Below are positions 1 to 7,181 of a DNA stretch of 16,545 bases, piece by piece. The position numbers were made by a program, and so were the translations under genes. Below the pieces are notes generated by a model. It was not told the origin of the DNA. It was given only the letters and a program-made list of their open reading frames with translations, and searched no databases. Numbering within the stretch: the first letter of the stretch is position 1; each line of letters opens with the position of its first letter. Origin of the DNA: CAYZJK01 sp964479125 (lineage in GTDB: Bacteria > Patescibacteriota > Saccharimonadia > Saccharimonadales > Saccharimonadaceae); assembly GCA_964479125.1 (NCBI GenBank), contig CAYZJK010000020.1, positions 1 to 16,545 on the forward strand, in the 5' to 3' direction.

Positions 1-77
1 TGGCAGGGGTAACAGGACTCGAACCTGTGACACCTGGTTTTGGAGACCAGTGCTCTAGCCAACTGAGCTATACCCCT
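1..77 (-). tRNA. tRNA-Trp (anticodon CCA)
   Basis: On the minus strand this folds as a full cloverleaf. The acceptor arm AGGGGTA (77-71) pairs with TACCCCT (11-5), G is the discriminator base, and the 3' CCA is encoded (3-1). The anticodon stem CTGGT/ACCAG encloses the loop CTCCAAA, placing the anticodon CCA at 43-41, which reads UGG. G73 fits bacterial tRNA-Trp. The gene ends exactly at the window edge, so nothing downstream can be seen. It has its own promoter at 90-118. The cognate synthetase trpS also lies in this window. Confidence 0.97.
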
Positions 78-89
78 TTACGCCTCTTG

Positions 90-118
90 ATTGTATCAAT
101 CGTCTGTGAGGTTGTAAA
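90..118 (-). promoter_or_regulatory. sigma70-type promoter of tRNA-Trp
   Basis: Read on the minus strand: -35 TTTACA (118-113), 17-base spacer, -10 TACAAT (95-90), with TGA directly before the -10 giving an extended -10 TGATACAAT. Transcription would start near 83, about six bases before the mature tRNA 5' end at 77. The -35 lies just past the stop of the DsbA-like gene. Confidence 0.8.
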
Positions 119-131
119 GAAGGTAGCTCTT

Positions 132-794
132 CTACATATTGATTAGATTACGAACGTAGCCTATCTGTGCGTAGCCACGAACTGGGTCGTGATTGTTGAT
201 GAAGATGGTTGGTGTGCTATAGATGCCTTCTTTTTTAGCTGCATCGTCTTGCCGAGTTAACTTCGAGCGATTGATATTGTCTGACATACAGTCCTCTAGT
301 TCTGACTGGTCAAGGTCAAGTTCATCAGCTACAAGTTCTGCTGGCTCGCTGTCTAGAAGCTTTTTGACTCGATCTGTAATAGCTACTTCAATATTTTCTT
401 CGTGTAGTTTCTTGCCTAGAAGTGATGATGCTTCTAGGTATTTGCCTTGGTCGTGGGCGCATAATGCAATCTCGTTAACTGTACTCGATTCTATTGAGAA
501 GATTGAAAGTGGGCGGATGGTAATCTCGAGTTCGCCGTTCTTTACTTCTTCGTTGTTTAGCTCAGTTATGACGTCTTCATGAAACTGGTGGCAGCGGTCG
601 CATAGTGGATCTAAATACACCACCATCTTGTTCGGCGCATCCTCGCCTAGCTTGATTTCAACTTCTGCATTGGCAGGTGCTTGAGTGTCTACTAGATTAG
701 GTCTCATAAATGTATAGATAAAGAGAGCTAGGATGATAACTGCTATACCTACCACTATAAGAGTACTTCGGTTTTTAACGATTAAGTCTTTCAT
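132..794 (-). CDS. membrane-anchored DsbA-like thiol:disulfide oxidoreductase
   Basis: 220 aa. A short basic N-terminus is followed by one hydrophobic segment (about residues 11-29), then a thioredoxin-fold domain with the catalytic pair C65-D-R-C68 and the cis-proline loop S-T-P195 typical of the Thioredoxin_4/DsbA group. Between them sits a helical insertion with two more cysteines (C112, C169). By family knowledge such proteins form or shuffle disulfides in exported proteins outside the membrane; the N-terminal helix would act as an uncleaved anchor. The ATG at 794 has a good Shine-Dalgarno site (AAGGGGGA, about five bases upstream). It is divergent from the FAD oxidoreductase at 887, which could tie thiol oxidation to the redox chain, but that link is inference. 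Direction (oxidase, reductase or isomerase) cannot be told from sequence; the C-D-R-C dipeptide is not the classical DsbA C-P-H-C. Confidence 0.87.
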   Translation of the reverse strand: MKDLIVKNRSTLIVVGIAVIILALFIYTFMRPNLVDTQAPANAEVEIKLGEDAPNKMVVYLDPLCDRCHQFHEDVITELNNEEVKNGELEITIRPLSIFSIESSTVNEIALCAHDQGKYLEASSLLGKKLHEENIEVAITDRVKKLLDSEPAELVADELDLDQSELEDCMSDNINRSKLTRQDDAAKKEGIYSTPTIFINNHDPVRGYAQIGYVRNLINM

Positions 795-804
795 TCATTC
801 CCCC

Positions 805-833
805 TTGTGATTAAACATATTCTAGCATGTTAT
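805..833 (+). promoter_or_regulatory. candidate promoter for the NDH-2-like gene
   Basis: TTGTGA (805-810), 17-base spacer, TGTTAT (828-833). The -10 is poor, and a second AT-rich candidate TATATT (861-866) lacks a -35. The 92-base divergent gap must hold a plus-strand promoter, but its exact position is uncertain. Confidence 0.35.
819..827 (-). promoter_or_regulatory. extended -10 promoter for the DsbA-like gene
   Basis: The minus strand reads TGCTAGAAT (827-819), an extended -10 with a near-consensus hexamer TAGAAT. Only a weak -35 (TTTCCA) lies 17 bases upstream. The start would be near 812, leaving a leader of about 18 bases that contains the Shine-Dalgarno site. Confidence 0.55.
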
Positions 834-886
834 AGAGCTTATGGAAAAAGTTTGATACTCTATATTTAGAAAAATAAGGGAGAAGT

Positions 887-2023
887 ATGCATACTTTAGT
901 CGTCGGTGGTGGATTTGCAGGATTAAGAGCAGCGCTAGAGTTAAGTAGGCGCGACGTTAGCAAAGTTACTTTAGTGTCAGATAGCGATTACTTCATTCAC
1001 CATGCCATCCTACCAATGATTGCTCTCGGGACAGATGCTAAGGATGCAATGTTTTTAATGAGCGATCTTTTGGCTAATAAGCCGAACGTTAAATTTGTTA
1101 AAGATACCCTGACAGGTATTGACGCTGAAGATAAGATAGCGACCTTTAAGAAACAGCGCATTGAGTATGACAATTTAATCTTAGCGCTAGGTTCAGTTCA
1201 GGCATACTTAAATATTCCTGGGGTGAAGAAAAATAGCTACTCAATTAACACCATTACAGATGCCACAAGGTTAAGCTCTCACCTATCAAAGTCATTGAAG
1301 CAGGGGTCAGAAAAAGAGCAAAATTTTGTAGTGGTCGGTGGCGGATATTCTGGTGTGGAGCTAGCATCTTCATTAAGGGAGTATATAAACAAGGTTAATC
1401 CTAAGGCTGGTCACCAGGTGTATATAGTTGAACGCTCATCAAGGCTACTCTCATTCTGCGGCGATGCAGCTAGCGAGGCGGCTTTGGGTCGACTCGAGTC
1501 AATGGGTGTTGAGTTGGCTTTTGGAGAGTCGGTGGTAGATTGTATGCCAGATAAGCTTTTAACTACCACCAGAACCTTCGATAAAGCTACAACGATCTGG
1601 ACGGCTGGTGTGCAGATTAATCCGTTCTTTAAAGCTAATGATCAGCTCTTTAGACTGTCTAGTCGTGGCAAGGTTGAGGTTAGTCCTTACTTAGAAGCTA
1701 CAAAGGATATATATGTGATTGGCGATAACGCAGAGGTAGCTGATTCTGGTACCGCCAAGAGTGCTCTACATATGGGTCAGTTCATAGCAAAGTACTTAGA
1801 CAAAAAATACAACAAGTTATCGCTACCTGTTTATCGACCTGGACGCCATATGACGACAATTTCTATTGGTGACAACTGGTCGTTTGTGCAAAACCATGGA
1901 ATATTTACAACAGGTACACTGGCTCAAAGAATCCGAAAACGCTACGAATTGAGGAGTTATAAGACGATTTTGCCTGAAGCGGAGTCGATTTATGCGTGGA
2001 AAAGTGCCAATATATTGAAATAG
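887..2023 (+). CDS. NDH-2-like FAD/NAD-dependent oxidoreductase (type II NADH dehydrogenase family)
   Basis: 378 aa. The pyridine nucleotide-disulfide oxidoreductase fold is clear. An N-terminal FAD dinucleotide motif G-G-G-F-A-G is at residues 7-12, a second Rossmann motif for NAD(P)H G-G-G-Y-S-G-V-E at 151-158, and the FAD-closing motif Y-V-I-G-D-N at 276-281. The Y-F-I-H-H segment (35-39) and the lack of a redox-active CxxC favour type II NADH:quinone oxidoreductase over thioredoxin- or lipoamide-reductase types. It is somewhat shorter than usual NDH-2 enzymes. No transmembrane span is obvious; a basic stretch R-I-R-K-R (348-352) near the C-terminus could touch the membrane. NDH-2 enzymes pass electrons from NADH to quinone without pumping protons; a quinone partner is not visible here. 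Shine-Dalgarno AGGGAGA lies just before ATG 887. No terminator follows, so read-through into the glucan operon is possible. Confidence 0.83.
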   Translation: MHTLVVGGGFAGLRAALELSRRDVSKVTLVSDSDYFIHHAILPMIALGTDAKDAMFLMSDLLANKPNVKFVKDTLTGIDAEDKIATFKKQRIEYDNLILALGSVQAYLNIPGVKKNSYSINTITDATRLSSHLSKSLKQGSEKEQNFVVVGGGYSGVELASSLREYINKVNPKAGHQVYIVERSSRLLSFCGDAASEAALGRLESMGVELAFGESVVDCMPDKLLTTTRTFDKATTIWTAGVQINPFFKANDQLFRLSSRGKVEVSPYLEATKDIYVIGDNAEVADSGTAKSALHMGQFIAKYLDKKYNKLSLPVYRPGRHMTTISIGDNWSFVQNHGIFTTGTLAQRIRKRYELRSYKTILPEAESIYAWKSANILK

Positions 2024-2035
2024 ATATTATTCCAC

Positions 2036-2064
2036 TTGAAACAACCATAACCGTTGTCTATAAT
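2036..2064 (+). promoter_or_regulatory. near-consensus sigma70 promoter of the alpha-glucan operon
   Basis: TTGAAA (2036-2041), exactly 17 bases, TATAAT (2059-2064). The predicted start is near 2071, leaving a leader of roughly 47 bases. The spacer carries a small inverted repeat ACAAC-N7-GTTGT (2041-2057) that could be an operator, though arms this short may be chance. Confidence 0.85.
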
Positions 2065-2117
2065 GAGAGTTAAATGAAATAAAAGCGGGCGCTGAGAGGG
2101 TTAAGGCGTATATTTAA

Positions 2118-3347
2118 ATGAAGATGTTAATGCTTGGGTGGGAGCTACCTCCGCATAATAGCGGAGGGCTTGGTGTAGCTTGCTATCACCTTTCTAAAGC
2201 ACTGGCTAATCAGGGGGCGGAGATTGATTTCGTTGTGCCATACACAGCGGAACATCCGGACATTGATTATATGAAGATTCACTCTGTGACTCCGATTACT
2301 CCTGAAGAGCGACTGCATATGCAGGCGTACGACAGTAAGTACGTGAGCGATCAAGAGCGAGAGATTCTTGAGGCTGGCGGCCTTACCGATATACGAGCTC
2401 TACAAAGGCGATATATTCGCTACATTGATGAGTTTGTTAAAAATCACAGCGTTGATGTGATTCATGCCCATGACTGGCTAACTATGGAAGCTGGTGTTAG
2501 AGCTAAAGAGCTAACCAATGCCCCACTCATCGTGCACGTGCATGCAACTGAGTTTGACCGATCTGGTGAGTTTAGCGGTAACCCAATCGTGCACGAAATC
2601 GAGCAGCAAGCTCTTTTGATGGCTGATAAGATTTTTGCTGTTAGTGCCATTACTAAGAATATTATCGTCCAGAACTACGGCATTCCAGCTGATAAGGTTG
2701 ATGTAGTCTATAACGCGATTGACGTTAACTCTTTTGAATTAGATTACCTATACTCTCAAGATACTGCTACATACAAATATCTAGAGGACCTAAAGACCGA
2801 AGGTTATATCGTGGTCGGCACAGTAACTCGCTTCACAGTACAAAAGGGTCTGACTCACCTGATGAAAGCAGCTAAGAAGGTTTGTGATAGCTATGATAAG
2901 GTTGTTTTCCTGTTTGCCGGTGACGGAGAACAAAGAAATGAATTGATTACACTCGCGGCTGAGATGGGTATTAGCGATCGAGTCTTCTTTACTGGGTTTA
3001 TTAGAGGTCGAAAGTGGCGGGACGCCTACAGTGTAAGTGATGTGTTTGTGATGAGCTCTGTCAGTGAGCCATTTGGCCTAACTGCCCTTGAGGCAGCTCA
3101 TCATGACACTGCCCTAGCTATCTCCAAGCAGTCTGGTGTTGGCGAGGTGTTAAATAGTATCTTTAGGTTCGACTTCTGGGATACAGATCTATTGGCTGAT
3201 CAGATTCTAGGTCTAGCTACCTCCCCTGCCCTACTCGACCAGATGAAGACAGCAGTTAAAGAAGAGTACGCAGCTATTACCTGGGGTGACGTGGCGAGAC
3301 AGTGTATGGATACTTACCAAAATATGTGTTTAGGAGTGAGGCGATGA
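2118..3347 (+). CDS. GT4/GT-B glycosyltransferase, glycogen-synthase-like
   Basis: 409 aa, GT-B fold in two halves. The N-terminal half starts M-L-G-W-E-L-P-P with the S-G-G-L-G loop (residues 15-19) seen in glycogen/starch-synthase-like enzymes, and has H-A-H-D-W at 116-120. The C-terminal half has donor-binding R238 and K243 (T-R-F-T-V-Q-K-G) and the retaining-GT E-x7-E motif E317-P-F-G-L-T-A-L-E325. The expected role is transfer of glucose from a nucleotide sugar to a growing alpha-glucan in the cytoplasm; there is no signal peptide. The donor (ADP- or UDP-glucose) cannot be told from sequence. Start 2118 is preferred over the ATG at 2124, with a weak AAGG about 11 bases upstream. The TGA stop overlaps the GH57 start as ATGA, so the two are translationally coupled. 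Its place before GH57 and GH15 proteins supports alpha-glucan metabolism; another sugar acceptor is possible. Confidence 0.85.
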   Translation: MKMLMLGWELPPHNSGGLGVACYHLSKALANQGAEIDFVVPYTAEHPDIDYMKIHSVTPITPEERLHMQAYDSKYVSDQEREILEAGGLTDIRALQRRYIRYIDEFVKNHSVDVIHAHDWLTMEAGVRAKELTNAPLIVHVHATEFDRSGEFSGNPIVHEIEQQALLMADKIFAVSAITKNIIVQNYGIPADKVDVVYNAIDVNSFELDYLYSQDTATYKYLEDLKTEGYIVVGTVTRFTVQKGLTHLMKAAKKVCDSYDKVVFLFAGDGEQRNELITLAAEMGISDRVFFTGFIRGRKWRDAYSVSDVFVMSSVSEPFGLTALEAAHHDTALAISKQSGVGEVLNSIFRFDFWDTDLLADQILGLATSPALLDQMKTAVKEEYAAITWGDVARQCMDTYQNMCLGVRR

Positions 3348-4555
3348 GTAAATCAATAGCATTATATCTACAGCTGCACCAGCCGTTTAGGATGAAGAAT
3401 TATACTATTTTCGATACTTCTCACGATCACATGTATTTTAATGATGATACGGAGAGTAAGCGCAATAACCGTTTAATCTTTGAGCGGATCTGTGACACTT
3501 CTTACCGACCGATGACTGCTCTCATAAAAAAGCAACTGGATGAAAATCCTGACTTTGCTCTAACCCTTGGTATGACCGGTACGATTCTTGAGCAGATGGA
3601 AGCTTGGGCGCCTGATGTATTAGCTTCTTTTCAGGATTTAATTAAAACTGGCCGGGTTGAGATTCTAGCTGAGACTTACTACCACTCTCTAGCCTTCTTC
3701 TATAGTCGAGCTGAGTTTGAACGCCAAGTTAACATGCATCGCGAGAAGATTGAAAGTCTGTTCGGTGTAACTCCACGTGTCTTTAGAAATAGTGACCTTG
3801 CTTATAATAATGAATTAGCTCAATGGGCTGAGGGTGCCGGCTATAAAGGTATTCTTGCTGAAGGATGGGATTCAATTCTAGATTGGCGTAGTCCGAATCA
3901 TGTTTATTCAGCGGAAGGCACTAATGGGCTACCACTATTACTCAAGAATTATCGACTAAGTGATGATATTGCTCTGCGTTTTGGTAATCATACCTGGAGT
4001 GAGTGGCCACTGACATCACACAAGTTCTCGCAGTGGGTTAGCAATAACTCTGAGGGCGCCGAGACTATTAATCTGTTTATGAGCTTCGATACCTTTGGTG
4101 AAAGTCAGCCTGAAGATACAGGTATCTTCCAGTTCTTCGATAACTTCTGCCAAAACTGGTTAAAGACTGAGGGCAATAGCTTTAAAACTGTTAGTGAGAC
4201 TATCGACTCTTATGAAGTGCGTGATGTAATTAGTATGCCGCACGTAGTTAGCTGGACTGATAGCACTCGAGATTTAAGTGCTTGGACTGGCAATGGTATG
4301 CAGAATGAAGCGCTTCGCTATGGTTATGCGCTTGAAGATGACGTGCTTCACACTGAGGATGAAGAGCTAATCGCTGATTGGCGTAAGCTGCTTACATCAG
4401 ATCATACTTACTATATGGCAACTGGCGGACACGAGGATGCTGGTGTAAGGAGTTACTATAGCCCTTACGTCTCGCCTTATGACGCGTTCTTATCTTACAT
4501 TAACGTAGTACGGGATATTCGCTGGAGAATCTCTCAGCACCGACGGGAGTTGTAG
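3344..4555 (+). CDS. GH57 alpha-amylase-like protein, catalytic residues apparently substituted
   Basis: 403 aa. The GH57 signatures appear in order: H-Q-P (12-14), G-M-T-G-T-I-L-E-Q (76-84), A-E-T-Y-Y-H-S-L-A (109-117), F-R-N-S-D-L (147-152), L-L-L-K-N-Y-R-L-S-D-D-I-A (198-210) and M-S-F-D-T-F-G-E (246-253). GH57 enzymes act on alpha-1,4/1,6-glucans by a retaining mechanism. In the usual amylase-type members recalled for this family the fourth block reads F-R-N-T-E-L, with the Glu as nucleophile, and the sixth M-D-Y-E-T-F-G-E, with the first Asp as acid/base. Here those positions are D151 (GAC) and S247 (AGC). The protein may therefore be a non-catalytic or altered GH57 homologue. Start 3344 (ATGA overlap with the GT stop, AGGAG seven bases upstream) is chosen over an in-frame ATG at 3302, which would lie inside the GT gene. 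No signal peptide. Confidence 0.87.
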   Translation: MSKSIALYLQLHQPFRMKNYTIFDTSHDHMYFNDDTESKRNNRLIFERICDTSYRPMTALIKKQLDENPDFALTLGMTGTILEQMEAWAPDVLASFQDLIKTGRVEILAETYYHSLAFFYSRAEFERQVNMHREKIESLFGVTPRVFRNSDLAYNNELAQWAEGAGYKGILAEGWDSILDWRSPNHVYSAEGTNGLPLLLKNYRLSDDIALRFGNHTWSEWPLTSHKFSQWVSNNSEGAETINLFMSFDTFGESQPEDTGIFQFFDNFCQNWLKTEGNSFKTVSETIDSYEVRDVISMPHVVSWTDSTRDLSAWTGNGMQNEALRYGYALEDDVLHTEDEELIADWRKLLTSDHTYYMATGGHEDAGVRSYYSPYVSPYDAFLSYINVVRDIRWRISQHRREL

Positions 4556-4561
4556 TCCTTT

Positions 4562-6478
4562 ATGGGTGTATATCTACTAGGTAGCAAACACCTAAGAGTG
4601 GGGCTCGATTCAAGTAGTCGAGTTAAAGAGGTTCATTTCCCTTTAATTGGATTAGATAATCATATTCCAGGCTCACTTTACCATCGCATAGGTGTCTATG
4701 TAGATGGTCGATTAAGCTGGGTTGATAATCAGGACGGTTGGAGGATTTCACGAAAGACCTCCTCGCAGGCCCTTATACCTCATACAGTCGCAGAAAACCG
4801 CTCTCTTGGAATTACCCTAGAGTTTATTGATGCGGTTGATGACACTAACAGTTCACTGCTTAGAAATATTCATGTTATAAACCTTCACGCTAATCATCGC
4901 GAAGTTAAGCTATTTATGCACCAGGGCTTTATCTTTAGATCTAATAGCTATGATGAAGGTACGGGTAGCTACTCACCAGAACATAGAGCTATTGTCCATT
5001 ATGGCCGCGGCGTAGCTTTTGCTGCAAAATTAAGTCAAGTTGATGGTGATGATTTTAGCCAGCATACAATTGGTAAGTTTGGCTCGAGTGAGTTTATGGG
5101 TACCTATATGGATGCTCTAGACGGTCAGCTAGAGCGCTGCGATCATGAGAATGGTATGGTCGACTCTACTATGAGCCTGTCCTTACAGGTCGCTCCAATG
5201 GGTTCACTCAGGGCTAGTTATATTCTAGCGGCTAGTCATAAGCCTGACCTAGCTCTTAAGTTGGTACAAAAAGTTAGTAAGTTCAACATGGCGAAGCGAA
5301 TACAGCAGATAGCTGATGAGTGGCGCACTTGGCTAAAGCCGGCCATTCAGGTGATCGATAGAATCGAAGAGCCACTGCAGGCAACCTTTTTAACTAGCCT
5401 GATGTCGATTAGAGCTCATATCGATACAAGTGGAGCTCTACTTACCTACCGGCCAAACGGAGAGGCGATTTACAGCTCTCCTCGGATAGCTGGCTATGCA
5501 CTATGGCCACTCATACGATTAGGTTATAAGAAAGAGGCTGAACAGTACTTTAATTTCATGCGTTCGGCGCTGTCTGATGAAGTGGGGGTTAAGTCTTTTT
5601 ATTCTTCGGTTGGTTATGAGGGGTATTCACCTTTCCCTCTTAGCACTGAGGTAGATGGAAAGCTAGTTCGACCAATTGAATTAGACAATGCGGCAATGCT
5701 AGTGTTTATGTTCACTCAGCTCCATAGCGCTCATCCATCTAAGAAGTTATTAGAAAGCTACTACGAATCATTTGTTGTACCTCTACTCGACAATCTAGCT
5801 GACCAGTTAGATCGAACGACAGGATTGCCACTACCTTCATATAGTTTATTAAGTCGAAGTAACCCGACGCAGTCTACCTTTACAGCATCATTGGTTTACG
5901 CTGCGCTAGTGTCTGGTGCTGACTTAGCTGAAGTGAAGCGAGATGCTGTTCGGGCCGTTGGCTGGCGTTCGGTAGCAGATGAAATCTTTAGGGGTATTAA
6001 TGTTGAATTGATTAAGACTGATGTTTCATCTATATTGCAGTTTGCTGGCCAGCAGAAGAGGGAGGAGGATCAACATGACATTCATGATTTAATGTCTAGT
6101 TATGGTCTATTCATTTATGGATTGATGCCTTCTCATGATAGCTTTATGGCTGAAGCTTATGATGGCTTTAAAAATAGATATGGTTTTGGTGTTGATGGGC
6201 GTTATGCTGTTCCAGTTGGAGGCCTGTCTACCTTTGGCGAAAGTCAGGAAGACTTCCCTGTCGCTGCTCTCTGGTGTGCGCAGTATGCAGCTGAAGTTAA
6301 CAATGAGGGTGAGGCTCTAAGCATCCTCCGATGGGTCAGAGACGTATATTTAGAACCATACTCACGCCCAGTTACAAAAGAGACCAGGAAGGCTTCAGAG
6401 CTGTCCTACCTATGGACTCAGGCAGAGTTTATTAGCACTATTCTTGATTTAATTACTGAACCGGGAGAGTCTGACTAA
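4562..6478 (+). CDS. GH15-like glucoamylase/glucodextranase family protein
   Basis: 638 aa with the layout of bacterial GH15 enzymes: an N-terminal beta-sandwich domain (about 1-230) beginning G-S-K-H-L-R-V-G-L-D, and an alpha-helical (alpha/alpha)6 barrel (about 255-630). Barrel features include S-P-R-I-A-G-Y-A-L-W-P-L (306-317), the R-P-I-E-L-D-N-A segment (370-377) that fits the family's P-I-Q-x-D-E-T-A block, and the closing L-W-T-Q-A-E-F-I (617-624) resembling L-T-W-S-H-A-E-F-I. GH15 enzymes release glucose from alpha-glucan ends by an inverting mechanism, or cleave trehalose or dextran. I could not fix the two catalytic Glu residues with confidence; E363, E373, E607 and E613 are candidates. 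There is no signal peptide, so the substrate is probably the intracellular glucan. It follows GH57 by six bases and ends in a TAATG overlap with the next gene. Shine-Dalgarno GGGAG sits about 12 bases upstream, rather far. Confidence 0.77.
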   Translation: MGVYLLGSKHLRVGLDSSSRVKEVHFPLIGLDNHIPGSLYHRIGVYVDGRLSWVDNQDGWRISRKTSSQALIPHTVAENRSLGITLEFIDAVDDTNSSLLRNIHVINLHANHREVKLFMHQGFIFRSNSYDEGTGSYSPEHRAIVHYGRGVAFAAKLSQVDGDDFSQHTIGKFGSSEFMGTYMDALDGQLERCDHENGMVDSTMSLSLQVAPMGSLRASYILAASHKPDLALKLVQKVSKFNMAKRIQQIADEWRTWLKPAIQVIDRIEEPLQATFLTSLMSIRAHIDTSGALLTYRPNGEAIYSSPRIAGYALWPLIRLGYKKEAEQYFNFMRSALSDEVGVKSFYSSVGYEGYSPFPLSTEVDGKLVRPIELDNAAMLVFMFTQLHSAHPSKKLLESYYESFVVPLLDNLADQLDRTTGLPLPSYSLLSRSNPTQSTFTASLVYAALVSGADLAEVKRDAVRAVGWRSVADEIFRGINVELIKTDVSSILQFAGQQKREEDQHDIHDLMSSYGLFIYGLMPSHDSFMAEAYDGFKNRYGFGVDGRYAVPVGGLSTFGESQEDFPVAALWCAQYAAEVNNEGEALSILRWVRDVYLEPYSRPVTKETRKASELSYLWTQAEFISTILDLITEPGESD

Positions 6479-7119
6479 TGCGCAGAGTGCGTAAGATTAT
6501 AGATAAAACTAAACCACTAACTACAAGACAGAAGGTATTTAAGTCTTTTGCTGAGCTTGAGGGTGCGATGTACTTTAGTCGTCCACCAAAGTTTGAGGAT
6601 GTTAAAGAGTTCAGAGGTATGAGGCTATCTAATGACGAGGTCGATAATAGCTATGCAATGGGGGAGTTCTTGAGGCATGATTATATACTTGTTGATCGAC
6701 ACAGCCATGAGCGAAAGACACTGGTGATTGAAGTTGATCTACATACTCTCTATCCGTTTAATCATTTCGTAGTCTATAAGAACGACCTGCCGCCAGACTA
6801 TTACGCTAAGATGCAGCAAATTCACCTGCATCACCGCCCTGCTCCAGTTGGATCTGGCAATACAGGTCTACCTAGAGCCTTTGATCAGAAGTATACAATC
6901 TTCTCACGACCTGAACATTTCAGCCGATCGATGTTCTTTATGCACGACGCTCCGGCGAAGACTTTGATGGATATGAAAGGTTCAGTGATGCTTGAGGTGT
7001 CTGATAAAAGTTTATTTATGTACGATTACTCACAGGCTGAGCCTACGCCACATAGCCTTCAGGTTTTCGTCCGGACAGCATGTACTATTGCTACACTCCT
7101 AGAGTCGCGTATTAAGTAA
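6478..7119 (+). CDS. unrecognised soluble protein, last gene of the alpha-glucan operon
   Basis: 213 aa; I do not recognise the family. It has no signal peptide or membrane segment. A basic N-terminus (residues 1-22) precedes a mixed alpha/beta body. Visible features are an acidic/aromatic stretch E-V-D-L-H-T-L-Y-P-F (85-94), a His-rich turn H-L-H-H-R-P (116-121), and a block of alternating strands D-Q-K-Y-T-I-F-S-R-P to L-F-M-Y-D-Y (136-184). The second half gives a faint impression of DUF3137-like proteins, too weak to name. The ATG overlaps the GH15 stop (TAATG), and GGGAGAG lies about eight bases upstream, so it is translationally coupled and probably serves the same glucan pathway, for example as a partner or regulator. 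A terminator follows 21 bases after its stop. Confidence 0.8.
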   Translation: MRRVRKIIDKTKPLTTRQKVFKSFAELEGAMYFSRPPKFEDVKEFRGMRLSNDEVDNSYAMGEFLRHDYILVDRHSHERKTLVIEVDLHTLYPFNHFVVYKNDLPPDYYAKMQQIHLHHRPAPVGSGNTGLPRAFDQKYTIFSRPEHFSRSMFFMHDAPAKTLMDMKGSVMLEVSDKSLFMYDYSQAEPTPHSLQVFVRTACTIATLLESRIK

Positions 7120-7139
7120 AGTTCAATCAATGATGAAAT

Positions 7140-7168
7140 AAAATACACCCCGTAGAGAGGTGTATTTT
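7140..7168. terminator. bidirectional intrinsic terminator between converging genes
   Basis: Perfect 10-bp stem AAAATACACC (7140-7149)/GGTGTATTTT (7159-7168), 9-base loop CCGTAGAGA, then two more T. The A-rich upstream side gives a U-rich tail on the minus strand too, so it can stop both the glucan operon and the converging gene at 7182. The element recurs as a near-exact inverted copy at 8227-8255. Confidence 0.88.
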
Positions 7169-7181
7169 TTATAGGGTAGGC

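Noticed and set aside
118..133. Hairpin AGAAG-N6-CTTCT after the DsbA-like gene as a terminator
   Set aside because: Five-bp stem, poor T tract, and it overlaps the stop codon and the tRNA-Trp -35; too weak to annotate.
223..582. Plus-strand open frame of 119 codons opposite the DsbA-like gene
   Set aside because: Serine-rich antisense shadow of a gene with clear motifs; no ribosome site.
3302..3343. Earlier in-frame ATG for the GH57 gene
   Set aside because: It would overlap 46 bases of the GT gene; ATG 3344 has a good Shine-Dalgarno, an ATGA overlap and a canonical family N-terminus.
3345..3347. UGA recoding (as in Gracilibacteria)
   Set aside because: TGA ends the GT gene exactly where the next gene starts, and no gene in the window has an in-frame TGA.
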